Source: G963664115 sp965263045 (lineage in GTDB: Bacteria; Acidobacteriota; Terriglobia; 20CM-2-55-15). Taken from it: a stretch of DNA of 64,000 bases. The position numbers and the translations under genes were made by a program. Location of the stretch: positions 5,022,001 to 5,086,000 of the forward strand of contig CBDHGK010000041.1 in NCBI GenBank assembly GCA_965263045.1, given 5' to 3'. Each line of letters begins with the position of its first letter. The first letter of the stretch is position 1. Positions 9,282 through 17,640 of the stretch are shown in pieces. The notes under the pieces were generated by a model, which was not told the DNA's origin, did no database searches, and saw nothing but the letters and a program-made list of their open reading frames with translations.

Positions 9282-11286
9282 AGCGAGGCAGCTTGTCGGC
9301 CTAACTGCAATAGCGCTGGCTTGGTTCTGCATAAACACAAGCACCCTTTCAGCAGCTATTTCTCTTTCCAACGATCAATCATTTTGGAGCGTTTGGAAAG
9401 ACGGTTTGAGCCTTTATCTTCTCAACTTTTTTGGATCAGCTGCCGCGGCAGGGCTCATCTCCATATTCTACGAGCAGAATTCTCTCGTCTTTCTCCTCAC
9501 TCTCCCGATCGCGGCTGTGTTCTACCAGTTGTACAGTTTCTATATCGACAAATATCAACGCGCCCGGGAACACATCGCAGAACTCAATAAGCTTTATCTT
9601 CAAACGGTGGAAGCGCTCGCAACAGCTGTAGATGCGAAAGACCGATACACGCACGGGCATATACGGAGAGTCCAAGCCTACGCCGTGAAACTGGCGTCCT
9701 GTATGGGAGTTGGTGATGAGAAGGAAATTATGGCACTCCGTGCCGGCGCGTTGCTGCACGACATCGGTAAAATCGCCATACCCGAATACATACTCAACAA
9801 GCCCACCGTGCTCACCGAGTCCGAGTTTGAGAAAATGAAACTTCATCCAGCGGTGGGGGCAACGATGCTCGAGGGGATCGAGTTCCCATTTCCCGTCGAA
9901 CCGCTGGTGAAATCCCACCACGAAAGGTGGGATGGGAAAGGCTATCCTGAAGGTCTGTCCGGCAGCGCGATACCTCTGAACGCCCGTATCCTGTCGCTGG
10001 TGGACTGCTACGACGCCCTGACGACGAATCGACCCTACCGGGCTCCGATGGCGCGCTCCGATGTGATCGAGTTCTTCCGTCGAGAATCTGGCCGACCCTA
10101 TGACCCTGCAGTTGTCGACGCATTCATCAACAATGTCGAAGCACTGGAACGGGAAGCCACAACAATCGAAGTGCCTTCACTCGATATCTGGGGCGGCGAT
10201 AAGGACAAGCCTACCGAAAACGTCAGGCCGTTTGAAGAAATACAGCCAACATTGACCTACAGCAAAGCGATGGATGTGAGCCCGGAGATTCAGGTCGAAC
10301 TGTACTCGATCTTCGAATTCGTCCGGACCGGCCATTCCCTCCATGTCAAGGACATCCTTGGATTCGTGGGCATGAAACTTGAAAGACTGATCCCATTCGA
10401 TGCAGCGGTCTTCTACCTTGTCGATCTCGACAAAGATGTCGTCATTCCCAGTCATGTCACCGGTAAATCTGCTGAATCCATACGCACCGATACTGCACTT
10501 TCGTTGGATCAGAAGCTGAGTGGCTGGGTGGCGGCCAACAACCAGGCCCTCTCCAACTTGCCTCCCTTTCCTGATTTCCAGAACTCACCATCTCCGAAGC
10601 CACAGTTTGAGATTTCCGCGATTGCCCCGATGAACGACCATGGAAACATCGTTGGATCGCTGGCGCTCTACCGACACGAAAAGAAGCGATTCAGCAACCA
10701 GGAATTCCGCCATCTGGAAATCATAGCGGGCCAGACAGCCATTGCCCTTCATCGATCGTTGGGCCACAACGGCACTCGGTCGACCCTCTTCGACGAATTG
10801 ACCGGAATTCCCAACGGCTATCAGATGTACCTGATGTTCGATCAAGTCGCCATGGACGCCGAGCGCTACGAATATCCACTAGCTATTCTTGCGTTCCAGA
10901 TCGAGGGACTTCCCGATATCAAACGACGCTATGGACATATGAGTTCGAACGCAGTAGTCCGTTTCCTGGCGGGACACCTAAAGGCGCAGGTCCGGGAAAC
11001 CGATATTCTTGTCCGGTATTCCGAAGACCAGTTCCTGTGTCTCCATCCGAAGATGGACCGATCCCAGGCCGAGGCATTCAAGTCGCGAATTCAAGATGAG
11101 CTTGACAGGCAGCGTATATCTGTTCGATACGGCGTTGAGGTGGCTCCCCGTGTCTGTGTGGGCTTGACAGTGTTCCCTGAAGAAGGCAGCCGACTGGAAG
11201 ATCTATTGTCCATCGCAGAGTGGCGGCTGGGTGACGACAAGAAATTGCGGGCAAGCACGCGCCGAACACTTCGCATTCCGTCCTGA
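9193..11286 (+). CDS. HD-GYP/GAF/GGDEF-like signalling protein, 5' end lost to IS
   Basis: Putative cyclic-di-GMP phosphodiesterase. The open frame begins inside the IS end; host sequence starts near 9282 (ARQLVGLTAIALAW). Two or three membrane helices remain where relatives with this layout have a longer N-terminal membrane domain. The HD-GYP domain is complete, with LLHDIGKIAIPEYIL and HHERWDGKGYPEGL at about residues 185-255. A GAF domain follows (about 360-510), then a GGDEF-like domain (about 530-690) whose signature is SEDQF, so cyclase activity is unlikely. With its promoter and N-terminus gone, it may be unexpressed or driven from the IS. A hairpin terminator follows directly. Confidence 0.85.
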   Translation: MVALKSRKQQINQIRRFSSIPQTPDSVITPARQLVGLTAIALAWFCINTSTLSAAISLSNDQSFWSVWKDGLSLYLLNFFGSAAAAGLISIFYEQNSLVFLLTLPIAAVFYQLYSFYIDKYQRAREHIAELNKLYLQTVEALATAVDAKDRYTHGHIRRVQAYAVKLASCMGVGDEKEIMALRAGALLHDIGKIAIPEYILNKPTVLTESEFEKMKLHPAVGATMLEGIEFPFPVEPLVKSHHERWDGKGYPEGLSGSAIPLNARILSLVDCYDALTTNRPYRAPMARSDVIEFFRRESGRPYDPAVVDAFINNVEALEREATTIEVPSLDIWGGDKDKPTENVRPFEEIQPTLTYSKAMDVSPEIQVELYSIFEFVRTGHSLHVKDILGFVGMKLERLIPFDAAVFYLVDLDKDVVIPSHVTGKSAESIRTDTALSLDQKLSGWVAANNQALSNLPPFPDFQNSPSPKPQFEISAIAPMNDHGNIVGSLALYRHEKKRFSNQEFRHLEIIAGQTAIALHRSLGHNGTRSTLFDELTGIPNGYQMYLMFDQVAMDAERYEYPLAILAFQIEGLPDIKRRYGHMSSNAVVRFLAGHLKAQVRETDILVRYSEDQFLCLHPKMDRSQAEAFKSRIQDELDRQRISVRYGVEVAPRVCVGLTVFPEEGSRLEDLLSIAEWRLGDDKKLRASTRRTLRIPS

Positions 11287-11288
11287 CG

Positions 11289-11314
11289 CTCCGGCATTTT
11301 ATCGGAGTTTTTTT
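11289..11314 (+). terminator. Rho-independent terminator after the HD-GYP gene
   Basis: Stem CTCCG / CGGAG with a short AT-rich loop, followed by seven T residues, beginning 2 bases after the HD-GYP stop codon. Confidence 0.7.
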
Positions 11315-11463
11315 ATCGCAAAAAGCGCGATAATCGCACCTCACTGAATCCTATCCGTTTGAATTCAAGGGGCTTGGTTTAGGGCTATGTCCGTGCAGGC
11401 CCACAGAAGCATGGACCATCGGCCCAGACGCTCATTCAACTGCCGCACCTATCTGTAAGCCAC

Positions 11464-13644
11464 ATGTCGCAAATTCAGCGCTTTCTCACGCAACGATTCG
11501 AAGTGATCAATACTCTTCAACGCTCCCGAAACGCCGTCTCATTTGTGGGAGAGGACCGTTGGTCCGGCAAGACTGTTGTTGTAAAGTGCCTGTCTCACAG
11601 GACCTGCCAGAAGTCTTCAGATATCACACAGCAACTGGCCTGGTATCACGGCCTGACTCACCCCCTCATAGCAAGGATTGATTGCGCCGGCCGCACCCCA
11701 CGAAAAGACCCGTACTTTGTCCGTAAATGGTACGAAGACGGTAAGGAACTCGGTCATGGCACGATGGACCGGGAAACCGTCGTGTCCCTTTTGATTTCAG
11801 CCTGTGCGATGCTTCGGTCCGCAAACGTGATCCACGGGCACTTAAAACCATCGAATCTGTGGGTCTCCGGAGGTGAGCTAAAGCTGCTTGACGGTGGCAT
11901 TCCGTTGCTGAATTCGCGTTATCTGAACCTGGCAGATGTCTCCTTTTGCGCACCGGAAGTCCTGGCTGGAGCGGCCGCGACTTTGGAATCCGAATTCTAT
12001 TCCCTGGGCGCGGTTCTGTATTCCGTGTACGCCGGGCGAAATATTTTTGAGGATTCCGACGGCCAGCTTCTTCGACACAAATGTATGTACGCGGCAGCCG
12101 CACCCCTGATCGAAATTTCTGATACGACTGAAGCACTGTCCAGTACCGTTTCGCGACTGATCGCAAAAGATCCATCGGAGCGAGTAAACGCGTTTGATCA
12201 GCTCCTGGAAATGTTTCCTGTCCCGGCGACCCCCGCACAAAGAGCGCCTTTATCGGGTCGCACGGATGAACTCAAGCGGGCGAAGAAAATTCTGTACCGC
12301 CCTGGTAGCGGCATTCGAATCATCACAATTGAAGGCGATGCCGGTACGGGGAAGACGCGAATGGTCGAAGAACTCGCATTCCGTCACGAACTCCGCCAGG
12401 GACATTTCATGGTGGGCCGATCCTACCAAAGGGATAACCGGGAATTTGAACCGCTCCTCCAGATCCTCTCAGAGAGATTCAGACGCCGAGACAAGCAGTT
12501 GGACCAGTGGATTCGGACCGACGGCATAGGATTCGCATATTCTCTGACGAACTTGCTTCCGGACTTCAAAGATCACTTCGACGTTGGGGGTTCGGAACTG
12601 AATCTGACGAGGGAAAAACTCGTGGCCGACCTGGCTGGAACCCTCCTTTCGATGACCAAACGCGACCCGTCCATGATCATTGCCATTGAGGACATCCACT
12701 GGGCCGACGAAGGCACATCACACGTGCTCGAACAAGTGGCCTTGCGCTCCGGCGGCGCCAACCTGCGCCTGCTGCTCACCTACCGGACGGACCCTAACCA
12801 GGCGGCCCTTCGTTTACTGCTCGAAACGTTTCGGCTCCCCGGAATCGAGTTAGAGCCAATTTCGCTGAGGGCGCTGAACCCGAAGGAGGCGGGTGAAATG
12901 GCACGGTCCCTCACGACAGGAGTGGATCGAATCAGCTGGATAGTGAAAAACGGCGTCGGAAACCCCCTGTTCCTCGAGGAATGTGCCCGATACGGAGAGT
13001 CGACGACCAACGACCTGCCCCAGCGGGTTTCCGATGTTCTGGTCGAGAAGACGAATCGCCTTGATTCTTCAGTGAAATTGACTGCCGAACTCCTGGCGCT
13101 CTTTCCTCGACCGATTCCCAACGAACTAGCACTCAGGGTCATCCAGTCGTTGCCGGGCAGCCAGCCAGAAAGTATTGAGGAATTGATCACTGCCGGAATC
13201 CTGATCCAGCACGACAACCAGCTGGGCTTTCGACATGACGGAATCCGGGAAAGCACTTATAGACAGATACCCGTTCGGCGTCGGCGCAAGCTGCACAAGG
13301 CAATTCACGAAATGCTCTCGCCTGCATATGCCGATGGTAGGTCGATCGCATACCACGCCGAGCGCGCAGGACTGCTACGCGAAGCCGCAGGAGAGTATGA
13401 GAGGGCGGCAGCAGATTTTAAGGATCAGAATAACTATCAGGTTGCGATCGAGCTGTTCGCGAACGCAATGCGATTACACAAAAAGCTGGGCGACGCGAAA
13501 CACTCCGAAGTATACCTCTCTTACGCAGAGTGTTTAGGATCAACCGGAAAGGCGCTCGAAGCGAGAGAAATATTGCTAGAACTCGCGGGACACCTTCCAC
13601 CAAATACCGAGCTAAAAGCTGCTGTGTACAGACACCTAGTGTAG
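11464..13644 (+). CDS. N-terminal half of giant sigma-54 regulator: pseudokinase + AAA ATPase
   Basis: First 725 residues of what was a 1689-residue regulator. Residues about 12-250 form a Ser/Thr-kinase fold with a lysine in VVVKCLS, but the catalytic loop reads HGHLKPSN (His126 in place of the catalytic Asp) and the metal motif DGG in place of DFG, so it is probably a pseudokinase. Residues about 265-520 form an AAA/STAND ATPase, with Walker A GDAGTGKT and Walker B SMIIAIEDIHWAD. Helical, TPR-like sequence follows. Reading then runs into the MITE and stops after two codons (GTG TAG). Removing the MITE joins it in frame to the next feature. Confidence 0.85.
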   Translation: MSQIQRFLTQRFEVINTLQRSRNAVSFVGEDRWSGKTVVVKCLSHRTCQKSSDITQQLAWYHGLTHPLIARIDCAGRTPRKDPYFVRKWYEDGKELGHGTMDRETVVSLLISACAMLRSANVIHGHLKPSNLWVSGGELKLLDGGIPLLNSRYLNLADVSFCAPEVLAGAAATLESEFYSLGAVLYSVYAGRNIFEDSDGQLLRHKCMYAAAAPLIEISDTTEALSSTVSRLIAKDPSERVNAFDQLLEMFPVPATPAQRAPLSGRTDELKRAKKILYRPGSGIRIITIEGDAGTGKTRMVEELAFRHELRQGHFMVGRSYQRDNREFEPLLQILSERFRRRDKQLDQWIRTDGIGFAYSLTNLLPDFKDHFDVGGSELNLTREKLVADLAGTLLSMTKRDPSMIIAIEDIHWADEGTSHVLEQVALRSGGANLRLLLTYRTDPNQAALRLLLETFRLPGIELEPISLRALNPKEAGEMARSLTTGVDRISWIVKNGVGNPLFLEECARYGESTTNDLPQRVSDVLVEKTNRLDSSVKLTAELLALFPRPIPNELALRVIQSLPGSQPESIEELITAGILIQHDNQLGFRHDGIRESTYRQIPVRRRRKLHKAIHEMLSPAYADGRSIAYHAERAGLLREAAGEYERAAADFKDQNNYQVAIELFANAMRLHKKLGDAKHSEVYLSYAECLGSTGKALEAREILLELAGHLPPNTELKAAVYRHLV

Positions 13645-13829
13645 TCCGTCACAATTAACGTAACGGCTCTAGCTGTCCCATTTCTGATCATATATGCGGA
13701 AAATAATGCCCATTAGATCGGAAATCCCTGTGCGGAAGGAACTCGAACGGCTTGGCCGAAGCCGCAGTGTGTCGGTCTGGCTCGGGGAACGATCTGAATA
13801 AGGTACAGTCTGTTAGACGGGGACCACTA
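13639..13829. mobile_element. 189-bp MITE with TA target-site duplication
   Basis: TA at 13637-13638 and again at 13828-13829. Between them lie 189 bp whose two ends, read inward, are GTGTAGTCCGTCAC and GTGGTCCCCGTCTA (GTG, four variable bases, then CCGTC). Deleting 191 bp, one TA included, joins codon CTA of RHL to GGA GCC TGC and gives continuous TPR-type coding sequence with no stop. A TA duplication is the hallmark of IS630/Tc1-mariner transposition; the family of origin is inferred. Confidence 0.75.
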
Positions 13830-16724
13830 GGAGCCTGCGCGCGAGATTCACACTCACATCATGATTCGATCCGTTACCACACTCTGGCGATCGACAATCT
13901 ACCAGCGGAATCACCGAAATCGCCTCAATTTCGAATCAACCTGATCCAAGCGTACTCTGCTGCTGGAAGAGTCGCCGATACTCGACTGGAGCTAGCTGGA
14001 ATTGACGAACACCAGCATTCAGCTATGATCTCTATGCTGGGAATCTTTGCTATCAGGGGCAGCATTCTTCTAGCCCTCTGTGACTATTCTCAGGCTTTCA
14101 AGGTATTACAGCGGGAAAAGCAGCAGGACGCTTTTTCAGCATCCGCCTTAAATAACATCGCAGTTTGCCTCGAACACCTCGGAGACCTTGTCGGTGCATG
14201 CCACTACCAGCAAAGAACACTTGCCCTTTCGCGTCAACTCGGTCTATTGGTCGGAGAAGTGTTGTCCCTCGCTAATCTCGGAGCCTTCGAAACGAAGAAG
14301 GGCGATTTGCGGAGAGCGGCTTCTCTCTTTCAGGAAGCCGATCGATTTTGCAGGGCCATGCGGATTCATCGCAGTGGCAACCGAACAAACCTCCCACTGC
14401 TCGCTGCGGATCAGGCAGTCCTTCACTCGATACTTGGTGAGTATGTCTCAGCCCGACGGCAAGTCAAGTCGGCCCTCAGGCGGCTGAACTCGGATTCGAC
14501 AAGTCAGAAAGCGATTTGGATCGCTTTCAAGGCGGCGGAGTTCTATTTCCGGCTGGGGGAAACCACCAAAGCACAGAAAGCGCTGGATCGCGTTCAGAAC
14601 AGCGAGCTCTATCGGACAGATTTCTTCAAAGTAGAACATGCGTTGACAACCTGCCACATCCGAGGCACAGGCGATTCACACAATGACCGTGATCTCGAGT
14701 CCGCGTTACAACTGACCCACAAAATGGGCACTGCCTATCAAAGATGTCGCGTCTTGATTCAGATGGCAGTCAATCATATTGGCAGCGGGCATCGCAGTGA
14801 ATCCCGTGCCTGTCTCATCGAGGCACAACGACTCGCGAATCAATATCACTACGGTATCTTGCGACCTCGAATCGCTTTGCTGCGAGCGTTCGCTACAGAT
14901 AACGCCAAGAGCAGAGTGCGTTTCTTAGACAGCGCCTATCGACTTGCGTCGGAGCTCCCGTTTCCGGAAGTCGTTGCCGAGACATCCTTTCACCTTGCCG
15001 AGCATCACCTGCGAAGTGGGGATCTTCCCAAAGCACGTGCCTACATTTCGGAAAGTGTCCGAACTACAGACACGTTGGCGGCACAGATCCCCGCAAGCTC
15101 ACGCCGCTCGTATCTGAAAGTTGAGTGGCGCGAAAACTCGCGTTTGATGCTTATGAACATTAACGAACAACTGCAGCAAATCGACCCAGGGAGGGTGCAA
15201 TCTCCGATGACCCCAAACAGTGACGCGTCACAGAGGACGTTTTATGCCACCACCGTCGCAATCGCGGAGGCCAGGGATCCGACTGCATTAGCGGATATCG
15301 TCAGCTCAAACATCTCTCGAACACTGAAGTGCCAGACCGTGGTCTACCTCACAGTCAATGAGGCCGCGAGATTTTGCGCGGCGAGGGTTTCCGTCGATGA
15401 AACTCTCGCCCGGAGGATCGGGAAGCTCTACAAGACAGAACGCGGACAACCTTACTACGGAACCGAATCGTCCGAAAAAAAGAAAGGTCCTTTACCTGTA
15501 AAGGCTATGGCGTGGATACCACTGATCGCTCGAAACAATCGATTTGGCGGTATCTATGTCGGACTGGGTTCGCGCCGCTTACTGGAAGTCGAGATGGAAT
15601 TCCTGACAAGTGTCGGCATTGTCGCCTCTCACGTTCTTGCGGCAATTCTCTGGTCGTCCACTCAGCTCGAACATCCACGAAAGAATGCCCGGTTCGAGAA
15701 CATCATCGGCCGATCGAGAAAAATCCAGGAAGTGTGTACACAAATCGAAATGGCAGCGACGAGCAACGCAACGGTGCTCATCGAGGGAGAGAGCGGTACT
15801 GGGAAGGAACTGGTCGCCCGCGCGATTCATGAAAACAGCAGCCGTTCAGACGCATCGCTGATTACGGTGGATTGTGGGGCGATTCCCGACACGTTGATCG
15901 AAAGTGAACTATTCGGAAGCAGGCGCGGCTCATTCACTGGTGCGACAAACGATCGAGCCGGACTCATTGAAGCCGCACACAAGGGCACTCTGTTTCTTGA
16001 CGAAATCTCGAACACCAGTCCGAGTCTTCAGATCCGCCTTTTGCGTGTGCTCCAGGAAAAGGAAGTCCGCCGGATCGGCGATGCAAAGGGGCGGACGGTC
16101 GACGTGCGATTGATAGCGGCCACCAACTCTAACCTCGAATCGCTGGTAGAAAAGGGTCAGTTTCGCCAAGACCTCTTCTACCGGCTGAACGTGCTGCATA
16201 TCACGATACCGCCTCTCCGAAAACGCAAGGAAGACATTCCTGATATAGCACGGGTGTTTCTGGCGCGACTGAACAAGACGAACAAGACTCGCAAGCGATT
16301 CAGCACCGCGGCTCTCGAACAACTGACAACGGGACACTATCGTGGGAATGTCCGCGAGCTCCAGAATATGGTTGAACGTGCTTATTTGCTTGCCGCGGAA
16401 AGCAACACGATCAAGCAGGTGGTAGTGAACTCGGCCAGCGCCGGACAAGACACCGACGAAATCGATCGCTGGTTTAAGGATTTACGGGAAGGGCGAATTG
16501 ACTTCTGGTCGGCGATCCACAATCGCTACAAGAAACGCGATATCTCACGGGAAAAGGTAATCGCGCTCATGGAACTGGGGCTCCGGGAAACTCACGGATC
16601 ATACAAGTCCGTGGCCACGCTGTTTCACGTCGGCCACCATGAATACCGGCGTTTCATGGATTTTCTCAGGCGCAATCACTGCCAGCCGGACTTCCGGCCT
16701 TACCGAAGATTGCGTCTTGAGTAG
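13752..16724 (+). CDS. C-terminal half of giant sigma-54 regulator: TPR + GAF + AAA+ activator
   Basis: The genuine gene segment starts at 13830; codons 13752-13829 are MITE sequence. From there: TPR-like repeats (ALNNIAVCLEHLGDLVGAC and similar), a GAF-like region around 15240-15660, then the sigma-54 AAA+ domain. That domain has Walker A GESGTGKE near residue 678, GSFTGA near 726 (the GAFTGA loop that touches sigma-54), Walker B GTLFLDEIS and the arginine-finger region. The C-terminus (SYKSVATLFHVGHHEYRRFMDFLRR) resembles the small DNA-binding module of such regulators. On its own it has no obvious start signal; it could make a constitutive activator only if the MITE supplies translation. 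Confidence 0.85.
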   Translation: MAEAAVCRSGSGNDLNKVQSVRRGPLGACARDSHSHHDSIRYHTLAIDNLPAESPKSPQFRINLIQAYSAAGRVADTRLELAGIDEHQHSAMISMLGIFAIRGSILLALCDYSQAFKVLQREKQQDAFSASALNNIAVCLEHLGDLVGACHYQQRTLALSRQLGLLVGEVLSLANLGAFETKKGDLRRAASLFQEADRFCRAMRIHRSGNRTNLPLLAADQAVLHSILGEYVSARRQVKSALRRLNSDSTSQKAIWIAFKAAEFYFRLGETTKAQKALDRVQNSELYRTDFFKVEHALTTCHIRGTGDSHNDRDLESALQLTHKMGTAYQRCRVLIQMAVNHIGSGHRSESRACLIEAQRLANQYHYGILRPRIALLRAFATDNAKSRVRFLDSAYRLASELPFPEVVAETSFHLAEHHLRSGDLPKARAYISESVRTTDTLAAQIPASSRRSYLKVEWRENSRLMLMNINEQLQQIDPGRVQSPMTPNSDASQRTFYATTVAIAEARDPTALADIVSSNISRTLKCQTVVYLTVNEAARFCAARVSVDETLARRIGKLYKTERGQPYYGTESSEKKKGPLPVKAMAWIPLIARNNRFGGIYVGLGSRRLLEVEMEFLTSVGIVASHVLAAILWSSTQLEHPRKNARFENIIGRSRKIQEVCTQIEMAATSNATVLIEGESGTGKELVARAIHENSSRSDASLITVDCGAIPDTLIESELFGSRRGSFTGATNDRAGLIEAAHKGTLFLDEISNTSPSLQIRLLRVLQEKEVRRIGDAKGRTVDVRLIAATNSNLESLVEKGQFRQDLFYRLNVLHITIPPLRKRKEDIPDIARVFLARLNKTNKTRKRFSTAALEQLTTGHYRGNVRELQNMVERAYLLAAESNTIKQVVVNSASAGQDTDEIDRWFKDLREGRIDFWSAIHNRYKKRDISREKVIALMELGLRETHGSYKSVATLFHVGHHEYRRFMDFLRRNHCQPDFRPYRRLRLE

Positions 16725-16841
16725 AGAGCGCACCCACAACCAGATCGCGGCTATCTCCCGGTGCTGCCCCCATCTAAGGTTGCAGCTACTCGCGAGGTCC
16801 ATAACTCTGCTGCACCCCGCTACAAAATCGACCTCTATAGC

Positions 16842-17267
16842 TTAAGCCGACATAGCCTTCCGACTGGCCAGCATCGACGCGATGCGCTCCAGAAGTTCAC
16901 TCAGCATAAATGGCTTGTCAATCAGTTGCTCAGACGGAACCATTTGACAGGCCTGGCCCGCAAACCCGGACATGAATAAAACCTTGACGTCGGACTGGAG
17001 TCCCATAATCTTTGCGGCCAGCACGGGCCCCGTCATCCCGTACATGACGACATCGGTCAAGAGCAGATCGATTCGGCCCTTTGCTGTGAAAATTTCCAGT
17101 GCTTCAAGCGAACCGGATGCTTCCAAAACATTGTAGCCGGCGCCACGGAGTATTTCGGCGGTCGTTTCCCGCACACCATCGTCATCCTCAACGACGAGGA
17201 TCATTGCGGCTTCAAATTTGCCCATGTTTTCAGGAAGACCGCCCGGTAGCGGCGGTATTTCAGGCAT
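16842..17267 (-). CDS. Single-domain response regulator
   Basis: 141 aa CheY-like receiver. The acidic pocket is VVEDDDG, the phosphoacceptor Asp lies in LLLTDVVMYG, the Thr/Ser in LFMSGFAG, and the conserved Lys in LIDKPF. No output domain. The start at 17267 (MPEIPPLPGG) has GGAGAG about 5 bases upstream; a reading from 17288 adds seven residues across that site. The histidine kinase at 17641 is divergent and its likely partner, since it lacks a receiver of its own. Confidence 0.9.
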   Translation of the reverse strand: MPEIPPLPGGLPENMGKFEAAMILVVEDDDGVRETTAEILRGAGYNVLEASGSLEALEIFTAKGRIDLLLTDVVMYGMTGPVLAAKIMGLQSDVKVLFMSGFAGQACQMVPSEQLIDKPFMLSELLERIASMLASRKAMSA

Positions 17268-17640
17268 TCGCTCTCCTTCCAATAGCATCGACAGGGAAAA
17301 CGTTGCCCGAATTGGTCTGTCGCGCTACACTGCGGCGCAGTATAGACGAAGTCGATTCGTCTTACCAATACGGATTAATATCTGTGGCGCTGCGTCCATC
17401 CTGGGTCAACTCCGGCGGCCGTGTCCAGAGTCTGCACTTATTGAAATCTATGTTCGAAGCATTCAATGAGGCTGACGCCACGAAGGCATCGGGCGCGTCC
17501 TTGGGCCGGTGGCCCTGGGCAGAAAGCAGTTACGACCGGATTGGCCGGGGGTTATTTAATCTGTCCGGATTGAATAGCCTAAGGTCTAGAAAAGGAGCTA
17601 TAATCCGCTGCCGTCGAAATCAGCTGCAGGAAGCAGTCGC
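17268..17640. promoter_or_regulatory. Divergent intergenic region between response regulator and kinase
   Basis: 373 bases with no supported gene. A palindrome AGACGAA-gtcga-TTCGTCT lies at 17344-17362, about 80 bases upstream of the response-regulator start, and is a candidate operator. The rest shows no clear signal beyond the ribosome-binding stretch before 17641. Confidence 0.4.
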
